Assembly (NCBI GenBank): GCA_007119985.1
Contig: SKOQ01000063.1
Span: forward strand, 1-61,697
Length of the DNA stretch: 61,697 bases
Reading direction: 5' to 3'
Source: Marinospirillum sp.
GTDB taxonomy: Bacteria; Pseudomonadota; Gammaproteobacteria; Pseudomonadales; Halomonadaceae
The translations under genes and the position numbers were made by a program. Positions 1-7,739 of the stretch are shown here, piece after piece (within the stretch, counting starts at the first letter, position 1; every line of letters starts with the position of its first letter). A model generated the notes under the pieces. It made no database searches, was not told where the DNA came from, and saw nothing but the letters and a program-made list of their open reading frames with translations.

Positions 1-1108
1 CGTTATGCGACTGGCGTGATTCACTGATCAAGTAACGTGTGAGGTCCATATTCTTCATGCCAACCGACATCAGCGGGAGTAGATTGCTGCTGCTGACCGA
101 GCAGAAGAGATCAAGGAAAGACCCCTGCTTAAGAAACTTGGTGGTAAAGCCAGCAAAAGGCCCGAAAAGGAGGGCTTTCTTACCGTTAATAATGCGCGTG
201 TCCAAGTGAGGAACGGACATGGGAGGCGCACCCAAGGGTGGCTTGCCGTAAACCTTGGCATGGTGTTGTTCGATCAGCTCAGGGTTTTTGCAGATCAGCC
301 ACTGGCCGCTGACCGGGAAGCCGCCGTAACCCAAGCCTTCTTTGATGCCTGTTTTTTGTAGCAAAGGCAGAGCAGCACCACCAGCACCAATGAAGATGAA
401 CTTGGCTTTGAGTTGGCCTTGGGTACCTTGCTGACGATTTTTGTATTTCACCAGCCACTGGCCATCGGATTGACGTTCAAACTGTTCGATCTGAGTGCTG
501 AGCAGGAGATCAAAATCCGGCTGCTGCTGTAAATTTTGGACTAGAGCACGGCTGAGGGCGCCAAAGTTGACATCCGAGCCGTAAGCCACTCGCGTTGCGG
601 CCACGGGTTCGCCAGCGGGGCGAGAGCGCATAATCAATGGCATCCACTGGTTGATCTGCTCTGGGTCTTCGCTGTACTCCATATCCTCGAATAAAGGCAT
701 TTGGCTCAGCGTCGCATAACGCTTGCGTAAAAAGCCGACATTCTTCTCACCCCAGACGAAGCTGCAGTGCGGCGAGGTATTGATGAATTGCTGTGGCTCG
801 GGTAGGGCGCCTTGCTCGACCAGATAAGACCAGAACTCCAAGCTTTGCTCAAAGGCGGTATTGATTTTGATCGCCTTGGTCGTATCGATCTCACCTTGGG
901 GTGTTTCAGGCGTGTAGTTTAACTCGCAGTAAGCAGCGTGACCTGTACCGGCATTATTGAGAGCATCAGTGCTTTCCTGAGCCACCTGATCAAGGCGTTC
1001 CACCATCGTTATACTCAGGGATGGATTGAGCTGCTTGAGTAGCATGCCAAGGGTTGAGCTCATGGCTCCGGCACCTACCAGCAATACATCCACATTCTTT
1101 GCTGTCAT
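1..1108 (-). CDS. mqo: Malate:quinone oxidoreductase, 3' end cut by the window edge
   Basis: FAD-dependent peripheral membrane enzyme that oxidises malate to oxaloacetate and passes electrons to the quinone pool, bypassing NAD-linked malate dehydrogenase. About 369 residues are visible of roughly 490-540 usual for the family. The N-terminus has the dinucleotide-binding run VDVLLVGAGAMSSTLG, followed by the Mqo-typical DALNNAGTGHAAYCELNYTP. A second conserved block FIFIGAGGAALPLLQKTGI lies near residue 235, and GYGGFPVSGQWL follows. The frame is open to base 1, so the C-terminus lies outside. The start is the ATG at 1106-1108, behind a good predicted promoter. Family identity is certain. Confidence 0.96.
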   Translation of the reverse strand, partial: MTAKNVDVLLVGAGAMSSTLGMLLKQLNPSLSITMVERLDQVAQESTDALNNAGTGHAAYCELNYTPETPQGEIDTTKAIKINTAFEQSLEFWSYLVEQGALPEPQQFINTSPHCSFVWGEKNVGFLRKRYATLSQMPLFEDMEYSEDPEQINQWMPLIMRSRPAGEPVAATRVAYGSDVNFGALSRALVQNLQQQPDFDLLLSTQIEQFERQSDGQWLVKYKNRQQGTQGQLKAKFIFIGAGGAALPLLQKTGIKEGLGYGGFPVSGQWLICKNPELIEQHHAKVYGKPPLGAPPMSVPHLDTRIINGKKALLFGPFAGFTTKFLKQGSFLDLFCSVSSSNLLPLMSVGMKNMDLTRYLISESRQSHN

Positions 1109-1426
1109 CTTGGTTATACCCTATCCAGTTTATTATGGAGGCGATTATAGGGAGGCACGGGTCACAATCAATGCACCTATAGTGGAATAGTGACAAGCTT
1201 GTGACCCAAGTATCAGAAATGGTTATAGGTGAATAGACAGCAAGAATAGGGCTTTGTTGCGGTGCCGTAAAGAGGTGGACGGGCTCATTGAGCGATGCGA
1301 TGACTCAGCGCTATAGGTTGATCTAGGTCAGTTGAGTTGATTTTGTCATGGCCAGTGAGAATCTGGCCCCTTTTTCTCCCTTTTTGCCATAAGGGTGGCT
1401 TATTGCAAAATAACTCTGTACAAGCC
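1109..1426. other. Intergenic region between mqo and the PRPP-synthetase-like gene
   Basis: 318 bases without a supportable gene. It holds the mqo promoter near its left end. At 1350-1368 a hairpin GGCCAG/CTGGCC with a 7-base loop is followed on the plus strand by CC and five T. That resembles an intrinsic terminator, but no plus-strand gene feeds it. The minus-strand transcript from the PRPP-synthetase-like gene could use the same stem poorly. Nothing else recognised. Confidence 0.5.
1144..1171 (-). promoter_or_regulatory. Predicted sigma-70 promoter of mqo
   Basis: On the minus strand TTGATT (1166-1171) is followed after 16 bases by a perfect TATAAT (1144-1149). This places the transcript start near 1137, about 30 bases before the mqo ATG. 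Prediction from sequence only. Confidence 0.6.
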
Positions 1427-2356
1427 TTAGCTCGATTTTTGGTCTAGCCAAGTGCGCAGGCCGCTTGCCAATGCAGGAGCGAGATCAATCTGATTGGTGG
1501 GGTGTGGCACCGTGTTGCAGGTCACCAGTTGAGCCGTATGACTGGCTTTCAGTCTTTGCCATGCATTGGCTGCAAAGAGGCCATGCGTTGCGATGCACAC
1601 CGCAGGTGGCATGTGGGCAGTATGAAGATGGCTCAGCGTTTCCAGCAGAGTGTGGCCGCTGGAGATGATGTCATCAATCAGCACTGGAGTGTGGTCACGG
1701 TAGCGCTCGACATGCGGCACTGACACACGGACTTCGGTATCGCTCAGGCGTGTTTTGTCTAACACTTCAAAAGGCGCATGTGCCAGCTGAGCGACCTCTT
1801 CGACCCACTGGCGACTTTCGCTATCTGGCCCAATAATCAATGGCTGATAGACCTTTCTTTGTATCCAGTTAGCCACACTGGCTGATGAACGAATCACCAG
1901 ACTGGGCAAGCTGTAGATCTCATCGAGTGAGGCATAGCGATGAAGATGCGGATCCACCGTGACGAGAAAATCAAAGCTTTGTGAAATCCAGCGTGCAAAA
2001 TGGCGTGATGTGACGCATTCACCAGCCATAAAGCGCTTATCCTGGCGCATATAACTTAAATAAGGTGCCACTAACGCGATACGCGCTGCGCCCATTTCTC
2101 GTAAGAGCTCAGCCAGAAAGAGTAGGGGTAAGAGCTTGGGGTTGGGGTTGTGCAGGCTACAGACCAGCAAGCAATCGCGTGCATGTACATCCGTGATACT
2201 ACGCAGATAACTCTCTCCATCAGGGAAGAGGCGATAATCGAGTTGCCCAACCTCAGCATGGAGCTGCTCGATCAGATGGGTGGTGAGTTCCGCTGGGTCC
2301 TGATCGGGTTGCTCAAAAATCAGGTCAAGGTTAAACAGCAAGGGTGCTTTCATCAT
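1427..2356 (-). CDS. Ribose-phosphate pyrophosphokinase-like protein (divergent Prs type)
   Basis: 309 residues with the phosphoribosyltransferase fold of PRPP synthetases. An early RLFPDGESYLRS matches the FPDGE loop of Prs. YLSYMRQDKRF matches the ATP-binding YxRQD(R/K) segment. VDPHLHRYASL matches the metal/nucleotide region. The C-terminal half has the PRPP loop PVLIDDIISSGHTLLE. It lacks parts of the allosteric segments of classical bacterial Prs and looks closer to the shorter divergent form often found beside AMP/thymidine phosphorylases. No such partner is here: the upstream neighbour is an EAL gene. Two adjacent ATGs (2356, 2353) both sit near a GAGG ribosome site. Substrate (ribose 5-phosphate plus ATP) is inferred from the family. 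Confidence 0.8.
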   Translation of the reverse strand: MMKAPLLFNLDLIFEQPDQDPAELTTHLIEQLHAEVGQLDYRLFPDGESYLRSITDVHARDCLLVCSLHNPNPKLLPLLFLAELLREMGAARIALVAPYLSYMRQDKRFMAGECVTSRHFARWISQSFDFLVTVDPHLHRYASLDEIYSLPSLVIRSSASVANWIQRKVYQPLIIGPDSESRQWVEEVAQLAHAPFEVLDKTRLSDTEVRVSVPHVERYRDHTPVLIDDIISSGHTLLETLSHLHTAHMPPAVCIATHGLFAANAWQRLKASHTAQLVTCNTVPHPTNQIDLAPALASGLRTWLDQKSS

Positions 2357-2498
2357 CGAGCCTCAGTTTCTCAGGGGGCGGTTTCTGCTTGTATCTTAGA
2401 AGCTTGTTGCTGTGCTTGCCACCCAGAAGGGAGGCGGCGCATCGATCTTCTCTGGGTGTCTGAGGCTTTTGCATTGGCTGATCTGCACAGCTTCTTGC

Positions 2499-3677
2499 TC
2501 AAGGCTCTAGATAAGCGGCTGGCAAATCGGCGCAGAGCACTAGGAGTTGTGCTGGCTGGCCAACTTGAAGTGCGATAGAAAGGGTCCGATCAAGGCTGGC
2601 ATCTGGCAGGCCGAGGTAGGGTTCAGAAAGCTGAATTTGCCCTGGTTGCTCTAGTGCTTTACGAAAATAACTTCTTCTGGCCCAGAGGGCGCCAACACTT
2701 TTGCTTAGAGGGCGGTAGATGGCCGCGGTTTTTTTATCCGCAGCGCAGATGTTTTCAACCGTTTGCACCCCTTGCGCATTGAGCAGGTAAACTCGCTCAA
2801 TGGCGGGATGGTTTTGTAAGGCCAGCGTCGATTGAGCAAAGTTGCCCTGGCTTTGCAAGGCTTGAGCCGCTTGTAAAAGATGGTTTTTAATTTCTTTCTC
2901 TTTACTCAGTTGCGCAAAATGGCGCTGGAGCTGGCCTTTTAATGCTTGCTGGTGCAGGCCATGAATAGAATCCACCAGCCGCGTTTCTTCAAAAGCGCCG
3001 TCAGCGCTGGGGCGTGCAAAATAGTAGCCTTGTGCTAGGTCAGCTTCACTATCCAATGTGAGCAGGGCGTCATCCTCTGTTTCAACGCCTTCAAGCAGTA
3101 CCAGTGCGCCAGTTTCACGCAATAGCGCGATACAGCGTGCCAGCCAGCGCTGACGCTTGCTGTTATTGCGTGCATTGACCAGCATAGAGCGATCCAGCTT
3201 GACGATATGCGGTTCGAGTTGCCAAATGCGATCAAAATTGGATGCACCAGTGCCAAAGTCATCAATGGCGATCAGATAGCCTGCGGCCTTGTAGTGTTCA
3301 ACAAAGGCTTTGAGTTGCTGGGGGTCCTCAATCGCATCTTCAAGAATTTCAAGCACCATGCGCTCACTACCGAGACCTTTGCGTTCTAAAAAGCGTTTTA
3401 AAAAGGCTGAGCGATGATTGTCAGGATGAATCGTCTCGCTGCGTAGATTTAAGAATAGCCATTGATCTTCAGTAGTGAGCTGGCTAAAGGCTTGTAGATG
3501 GCTTGAAATACACGCGCGATCAAATTGCTGGATACGCCCCTCAAGGTTGGCTCGTTGGAAAGCCTCGATAGGCGAGCAGCTTTGGCCAGCAATGGAAGCT
3601 CTCAGTAGGGCTTCATAGCCCACAACACGCCGATGCGTCAGACTGATAATCGGTTGGAAGTGGCTGTGTATACGCAT
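2499..3677 (-). CDS. EAL-domain cyclic-di-GMP phosphodiesterase with C-terminal sensor-like region
   Basis: 392 residues from the ATG at 3675-3677, which has AGGA 4 bases upstream. An ATG at 3734 gives a 19-residue longer form without a ribosome site. Residues 1-230 form a complete EAL domain: EALLR (22-26), NLRSE with N77, LEILED (E110/E113), DDFGTG (139-144), the catalytic K160, EGVE (E196) and QGYYF (Q216). All metal and catalytic positions are kept, so activity to pGpG is expected. Residues 250-392 have a helix and then a Cache/YkuI-C-like alpha-beta region. There is no membrane segment, so the protein is cytoplasmic. It is separated by 142 bases from the downstream PRPP-synthetase-like gene. 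Confidence 0.88.
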   Translation of the reverse strand: MRIHSHFQPIISLTHRRVVGYEALLRASIAGQSCSPIEAFQRANLEGRIQQFDRACISSHLQAFSQLTTEDQWLFLNLRSETIHPDNHRSAFLKRFLERKGLGSERMVLEILEDAIEDPQQLKAFVEHYKAAGYLIAIDDFGTGASNFDRIWQLEPHIVKLDRSMLVNARNNSKRQRWLARCIALLRETGALVLLEGVETEDDALLTLDSEADLAQGYYFARPSADGAFEETRLVDSIHGLHQQALKGQLQRHFAQLSKEKEIKNHLLQAAQALQSQGNFAQSTLALQNHPAIERVYLLNAQGVQTVENICAADKKTAAIYRPLSKSVGALWARRSYFRKALEQPGQIQLSEPYLGLPDASLDRTLSIALQVGQPAQLLVLCADLPAAYLEP

Positions 3678-4058
3678 AGCGTCCTGGCTTCCTTGTATAG
3701 AAAGAAGGTGAAGTGGCAGGTGTATTGAACTCATAGTTTATAGGATGAACACCGGTCAAGGAGTGAATGATCATGTTTTTTTACGCAAGAAACGGGCCAA
3801 GGCAAGACTTGCCCTTGTACAGGGCAGAAGACCAAGCGCCTTGCCCAGAAGGAGTGCGTTTTTGTGTGCTAAGCCTGAATCGTGATTCTTCTTGGTGCAT
3901 TTGGGTTGTCTGTCCTGCATTCATTCGTTGGATGCCCCCTCTTGGCGCTGGATTCCAGGGTAGGGGCGGTTCAAAAACGCGCAAAGTGTAGTAAACTCGC
4001 TGTTTTTGCTTCACATCGATTCCACGCTTTTTAACTCTGAACAAAATAGGATAATCAG
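3678..4058. other. Divergent intergenic region between the EAL gene and the YebC-family gene
   Basis: About 380 bases without a convincing gene. Open frames here (for example 3767-3991) have atypical, Trp/Cys-rich composition and no family resemblance. Several short inverted repeats occur, including TGCCC/GGGCA at 3810-3826 and GGCAAG-a-CTTGCC at 3801-3813. Promoters for both genes should lie here, but I could not place a convincing -35/-10 pair. Confidence 0.4.
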
Positions 4059-4772
4059 ATGGGACGTGCCTTCCAAAACCGCAAAGAATCCATGGCGAAA
4101 ACCGCTGCGGTGAAAACCAAGGTGTATAGCAAATATGGGCGTGAGATCTATGCCTGTGCTAAATCAGGCGGGGCCGACCCGAGCGCGAACCTCACCCTGC
4201 GCGGCTTGCTTGAAAAAGCCAAAAAAGATCAAGTGCCTGGGCATGTTATTGATAAGGCCTTAGAAAAAGCCCAGGGCGCCGGTGGTGAGGATTTTGCTGT
4301 CGCGCGCTATGAAGGTTATGGCCCTGGCAATGTCATGGCGATTGTCAGCTGTCTAACAGACAACCCGAACCGGACTTTTGGCGATGTACGCCAGTGCTTT
4401 ACAAAAGTGAAGTGTAAAATTGGTACGCAGGGCAGCGTTAGCCACTTGTTTGATCACTGCGCGATCTTTGTCTTTCAAGGTGATGAAGAGGCAGTTTTAG
4501 AAGCGCTGATGGAGGCGGATGTCGATGTCACTGATATCGAAAACGAAGACGGCCAGATTACTGTTTTTGCGCCTCACACGGATTATGCCAAGGCTCGCCA
4601 AGCGCTGGTCGCGGCTTTTGGGGAGCTGGATTTTGCCGTTGATGAGATCCAGTTTGTCCCGCAGGTGATGACCCCAGTGAGTGATGAAGATCGCCCTCAG
4701 CTGGAAAAGTTCTTGGATTTACTGCAAGACTTGGATGACGTACAGAACGTCTATCACAACGCTGAACTTTAA
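4059..4772 (+). CDS. YebC/PmpR (TACO1) family protein, YeeN-like branch
   Basis: 237 residues, the usual family length. The N-terminus MGRAFQNRKESMAK and the segment YSKYGREIYACAKSGG resemble the E. coli YeeN branch more than YebC itself. YEGYGPGNVMAIVSCLTDN followed by NRTF is the family signature, and it ends in DLDDVQNVYHNAEL. The family was described as DNA-binding regulators. Recent work on YebC homologues points to relief of ribosome stalling at proline-rich sequences; for this branch the role is unproven. AGGATAA precedes the ATG. In many gammaproteobacteria yebC lies between aspS and ruvC; here that slot (53573-53736) is empty. A strong terminator follows. Confidence 0.9.
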   Translation: MGRAFQNRKESMAKTAAVKTKVYSKYGREIYACAKSGGADPSANLTLRGLLEKAKKDQVPGHVIDKALEKAQGAGGEDFAVARYEGYGPGNVMAIVSCLTDNPNRTFGDVRQCFTKVKCKIGTQGSVSHLFDHCAIFVFQGDEEAVLEALMEADVDVTDIENEDGQITVFAPHTDYAKARQALVAAFGELDFAVDEIQFVPQVMTPVSDEDRPQLEKFLDLLQDLDDVQNVYHNAEL

Positions 4773-4791
4773 AATACATCTTGATGATCAT

Positions 4792-4833
4792 CACTGAGTC
4801 GGTGCCTTGTACCGGCTCAGTGTTTTTATTTTT
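4792..4833 (+). terminator. Intrinsic terminator after the YebC-family gene
   Basis: CACTGAG (4792-4798) pairs with CTCAGTG (4816-4822), and the inner stem CGGT/ACCG surrounds a 7-base loop. TTTTTATTTTT follows directly. It should separate this gene from the purU operon. Confidence 0.88.
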
Positions 4834-4851
4834 GCTGATCGCTATAAGAAA

Positions 4852-4941
4852 GTGAATCCAATCAAGCAAGTCAATAAGATCAAGTCAGTGAACGCAATCA
4901 AGAAGATCAACGAAATTAAGAAGATCAATAAGGCGAAGATG
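4852..4941 (+). repeat. Degenerate 18-bp tandem repeat (5 units) in frame with purU
   Basis: Five units of 18 bases begin at 4852, 4870, 4888, 4906 and 4924. In the purU frame each reads (V/I)N-x-IK-x: VNPIKQ, VNKIKS, VNAIKK, INEIKK, INKAKM. The frame is open and runs without a stop into PurU. Unit-to-unit changes include synonymous ones (GTG/GTC, AAT/AAC, ATC/ATT). The last unit contains the AAGGCGAAG ribosome site and the purU ATG. Whether it is translated is unclear; a GTG at 4852 could start a 29-residue basic extension. Confidence 0.75.
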
Positions 4942-5799
4942 GCAATGCACCCAACTTATACATTAACAATTTCCTGTCCTGACCGTGTTGGTATCGTGGC
5001 GAAGGTGAGTAACTTTCTGGCGATGTATGGCGGCTGGATTACGGAAGCCAATCACCACTCGGATTTAGAAGTGCAGCAGTTTTTTATGCGCCATGAGATT
5101 CGTGCAGACTCCTTGCCTTTTGGCCTAGATGCTTTTCGTACGGCATTTAGCCCGATAGCGAAAGAATATGACATGCAGTGGCAAATTTCAGATTCACAAA
5201 CGCGTAAGCGTGTCGTGCTGATGTGCTCTAAAGAGGCCCACTGCATGGTCGACTTATTGCATCGCTGGCAAAGTGGTGAGCTGGCCTGCGACATTCCGCT
5301 GGTGATTTCGAATCATCAGGATTTACAGGAATTGGTTGAATGGCACGGGATTCCTTTTGTCCATGTGCCGGTGCGCAAAGATAATAAAGCAGAAGCCTAT
5401 GCTGAAATCGAAAGACTGATTGATGAGGCGCAGGCCGATACCGTGGTTTTAGCGCGCTATATGCAAATTATTCCACCGGCGCTTTGCGAGAAGTATGCGC
5501 ATCAAATTATTAATATTCATCATAGCTTTTTGCCTTCCTTTGCTGGCGCGAAGCCCTATCATCAGGCCTATGAGCGGGGCGTCAAGTTGATCGGGGCTAC
5601 CTGTCACTATGTGACTGAAGAGCTGGATGCAGGTCCGATTATTGATCAGGATATCGTGCGTGTGAATCATCGCCAGACTGCGGCGGATATGGTGCGCCTT
5701 GGCCGTGATGTTGAGAAGGCTGTTTTGGCGCGGGGCTTGATGTGGCACTTGCAAGATCGCGTGCTGGTGCATGGCAACAAGACGGTGGTATTTAACTAA
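4939..5799 (+). CDS. purU: Formyltetrahydrofolate deformylase
   Basis: Hydrolyses 10-formyl-THF to formate and THF, balancing the one-carbon pool and feeding formate to purine synthesis. The N-terminal ACT domain (TLTISCPDRVGIVAKVSNFL, residues 7-26 onward) is followed by a formyltransferase-like catalytic domain. That domain has IINIHHSFLPSFAGAKPY with the catalytic N/H and GATCHYVTEELDAGPIID with the catalytic D. The ATG at 4939 gives 286 residues, the family length, and has AAGGCGAAG just upstream. The frame is also open through the upstream 18-bp repeat, so a longer form is possible. Its TAA overlaps the ATG of the next gene as TAATG, implying translational coupling to lrgA. Confidence 0.95.
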   Translation: MAMHPTYTLTISCPDRVGIVAKVSNFLAMYGGWITEANHHSDLEVQQFFMRHEIRADSLPFGLDAFRTAFSPIAKEYDMQWQISDSQTRKRVVLMCSKEAHCMVDLLHRWQSGELACDIPLVISNHQDLQELVEWHGIPFVHVPVRKDNKAEAYAEIERLIDEAQADTVVLARYMQIIPPALCEKYAHQIINIHHSFLPSFAGAKPYHQAYERGVKLIGATCHYVTEELDAGPIIDQDIVRVNHRQTAADMVRLGRDVEKAVLARGLMWHLQDRVLVHGNKTVVFN

Positions 5800-6158
5800 T
5801 GTTGCTTGGCTTTGCTTGGTTATTGTTTTTTCAGTTGGCTGGGGAGCTGTTGGTGCGTGTCATCGGCTTGCCAGTGCCCGGCCCTGTATTGGGGATGGCG
5901 CTGATGCTGACGGTGCTGCTGTTGAAACGCCAAGTACCGAGTGATGTTCGCGCAGCGAGTGAAGGCTTGCTGCGCTACCTGCCACTCTTGTTTGTCCCTG
6001 CGGGTGTGGGCTTGATTAATTTTGGCCGCCTGTTGCAGCAGGATTGGTGGGTGATCGCGGTGACTTTGGTGGTGAGTACGGCGCTGACTTTAGTCGTTAC
6101 GCTGTTGGTGTTGCAGTTTTTACGCCGCCATCTGACGAAGGAGACGCCAGATGCCTGA
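5799..6158 (+). CDS. lrgA: CidA/LrgA-family holin-like membrane protein
   Basis: 119 residues with four hydrophobic segments (about 3-22, 27-42, 62-80, 86-110). The family motif PVPGPVLGMALML is at residues 25-37, and a short basic/acidic tail follows. CidA/LrgA proteins pair with CidB/LrgB partners. They have been described as holin-like modulators of autolysis and, more recently, as pyruvate or carboxylate transport components. The sequence alone cannot decide between Cid and Lrg types. It shares TAATG with purU and overlaps the next gene by 8 bases, so all three genes are one operon. Confidence 0.9.
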   Translation: MLLGFAWLLFFQLAGELLVRVIGLPVPGPVLGMALMLTVLLLKRQVPSDVRAASEGLLRYLPLLFVPAGVGLINFGRLLQQDWWVIAVTLVVSTALTLVVTLLVLQFLRRHLTKETPDA

Positions 6159-6933
6159 TCACTCCGTACTAGATGGCTCTGTATTGGATGCCTCTGTATT
6201 AGATAACCTTGTCGTCCCTCAGAGCTTTGTTGATTTGTGGGTGTATCTGGCCGCCAGTCCATTGTTACATCTGTTGTTGACGCTCTTGGCTTTTATGGCA
6301 GCGCAGTGGATTAATCGGCGTGCACGCGGTACGCCCTTTTTGCATCCGGTTTTGGTGGCGATTGCGCTGTTGGTCGGCTTTTTGCTGCTCACCGAGACGC
6401 CTTATCATGTCTACTTTGAAGGTGCGCAGTTTATTCACTTTCTGCTGGGTCCAGCGATTGTGGCTTTGGCTGTCCCCCTCTTTGATCACCGCGAGCGGAT
6501 TCGGCGCGAGTTTGTGCCGCTGATTTTGGCGTGCCTAGCGGGTATCTTGACGGCGGTTCTTTCCACCTATTTTCTGGTGACCTGGCTGGGTGGAGAGCAG
6601 GGCACGCTGCTCTCTTTGCTGCCTAAATCCGTGACCTCGCCGATCGCGATGGGTATTGCTGAGCAGCTGGGTGGTTTTCCTGCCTTGGCCGCGGGCATCG
6701 TGCTGATTACCGGTGCGGTGGGGTGTGTGCTGGGGCCGTTTATTTTTCGTTGGTTGAAAATAGAAGATCAGGCAGTGCAGGGCTTTGCGATGGGCTTAGC
6801 TGCGCATGGTTTTGGTACAGCACAAAGCTTTAGTGTGAGCCAACTGGCCGGTGCTTTTGCCGGCTTGTCGATGGGATTAACTGGCTTGTTGAGCGCTTTT
6901 TTGATCCCGTTGCTGGTGCGTCTACTGGGTTAA
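6151..6933 (+). CDS. lrgB: LrgB/CidB-family membrane protein with N-terminal SVLD repeats
   Basis: 260 residues, slightly longer than the usual 230. The ATG at 6151 has AAGGAGA with ideal spacing and no alternative Met follows for over 40 codons, so the unusual N-terminus is almost certainly translated. That N-terminus carries three SVLD-x pentapeptides. Then come several membrane helices and the LrgB signatures FLLGPAIVALAVPLFDHR and PKSVTSPIAMGIAEQLGG. GLAAHGFGTAQSF near residue 215 is the most conserved LrgB segment. It works with the LrgA-like protein encoded just upstream (8-base overlap). A terminator follows at 6957. Confidence 0.92.
   Translation: MPDHSVLDGSVLDASVLDNLVVPQSFVDLWVYLAASPLLHLLLTLLAFMAAQWINRRARGTPFLHPVLVAIALLVGFLLLTETPYHVYFEGAQFIHFLLGPAIVALAVPLFDHRERIRREFVPLILACLAGILTAVLSTYFLVTWLGGEQGTLLSLLPKSVTSPIAMGIAEQLGGFPALAAGIVLITGAVGCVLGPFIFRWLKIEDQAVQGFAMGLAAHGFGTAQSFSVSQLAGAFAGLSMGLTGLLSAFLIPLLVRLLG
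6163..6207 (+). repeat. Three 15-bp in-frame repeats at the lrgB 5' end
   Basis: Units at 6163, 6178 and 6193 encode SVLDG, SVLDA and SVLDN. Differences sit mainly at third codon positions (TCC/TCT; CTA/TTG/TTA), consistent with a translated and aged tandem duplication. Confidence 0.75.
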
Positions 6934-6956
6934 TCGCTGAGTGAGCTACAAAGCAC

Positions 6957-6995
6957 AACGCCCCATGCAGTTTTTGGCTGGATGGGGCGTTTTTT
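6957..6995 (+). terminator. Intrinsic terminator of the purU-lrgAB operon
   Basis: AACGCCCCAT (6957-6966) pairs perfectly with ATGGGGCGTT (6982-6991) around a 15-base loop, and the T-tract continues to 6995. The convergent gph stops 20 bases beyond. Confidence 0.88.
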
Positions 6996-7014
6996 AGTGC
7001 ACGTTTAACCTAGT

Positions 7015-7722
7015 CTAGCCAAAAGCAAAAGTCAGTTCATCGGCCAGGCGGGGTTGGAGCCAGTGCACCAGTGCTGCTGCTGTTTCAGCAATAAAGTCAC
7101 TCTGCCAGTGCTGGGGATTTTCATCGCGTGGAATATAGCCAAAGCCAGCCGTCAGGGTGCGCATACCCGCTCTTTTTCCGGCTTCGATATCCCGTTGATG
7201 ATCTCCGATATACACGCAAGCCTCAGGGGCAACGGCCAGTTGGCGCGCGGCAAAAAGCAGTGGGGCAGGATCAGGTTTACTGACGCCCAAGTCTTCAGGG
7301 CACACCACCACTTGAGGATGAAGCTTGAGGCCGCGTAAAACTAATTCGGTATAGAGGCGAGGTTTGTTCGTCACAATACCCCAAGGCAGGGGTTGGCGTT
7401 CCAGTTGGAGCAGCAGTTGATCTAGGCCGGGAAAGACTTGGCTGTATTCTGCTGGTGCCTGTGCGTAGAGATCAAGCAGCCTTTGTCTGAGTCGAGGCTG
7501 GTCAGGGTGTTCGCTCGTGAGTCCAAAGCCCAGCTGGATCAGGGCGTTACCACCATTCGAAACTTGATCCCGAATAGCCGCATAAGGGAGAGGTGAAAGC
7601 CCTTCTTCTTCGCGCAGGCGGTTCAGGGCCTGAGCGAGATCAGGTGCGGTATCAACGAGTGTGCCATCCAGGTCAAATAAAATGGCCTGGATGGGCTGAC
7701 TTCGTGGGGGCTCGGTGTCCAA
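7015..7722 (-). CDS. HAD phosphatase: phosphoglycolate phosphatase / MupP type
   Basis: 235 residues of the Gph-like HAD family: FDLDGTLVD with nucleophile D17 and acid/base D19, motif II IVTNK near 115, Lys motif VSKPDPAP, and motif IV IGDHQRDIEAGKRAGM. The gene sits downstream of ubiG, as does the Pseudomonas gene later shown to encode MupP, the MurNAc-6-phosphate phosphatase of the cell-wall recycling route. That makes MupP at least as likely as 2-phosphoglycolate phosphatase; motifs alone cannot separate them. The start is a TTG (7720-7722) with a perfect AAGGAG 6 bases upstream. The gene lies 17 bases after the lipoprotein gene in the same operon. Confidence 0.88.
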   Translation of the reverse strand: MDTEPPRSQPIQAILFDLDGTLVDTAPDLAQALNRLREEEGLSPLPYAAIRDQVSNGGNALIQLGFGLTSEHPDQPRLRQRLLDLYAQAPAEYSQVFPGLDQLLLQLERQPLPWGIVTNKPRLYTELVLRGLKLHPQVVVCPEDLGVSKPDPAPLLFAARQLAVAPEACVYIGDHQRDIEAGKRAGMRTLTAGFGYIPRDENPQHWQSDFIAETAAALVHWLQPRLADELTFAFG

Positions 7723-7739
7723 CTTGTTCTCCTTGGTGT

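Noticed and set aside
1350..1375. Plus-strand terminator-like hairpin with T5
   Set aside because: No plus-strand gene precedes it; kept only as a note on the intergenic region.
2150..2578. 142-codon open frame on the plus strand across the start of the PRPP-synthetase-like gene
   Set aside because: It overlaps two well-supported minus-strand genes and resembles no protein.
3767..4044. Small open frames on both strands in the EAL/YebC-family intergenic region
   Set aside because: Composition is not protein-like, no ribosome site, and they overlap each other antisense.
4807..4938. Longer purU form starting at TTG 4807
   Set aside because: That start lies inside the upstream terminator stem and has no ribosome site; family length supports 4939. 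A GTG start at 4852 is left open as a finding.
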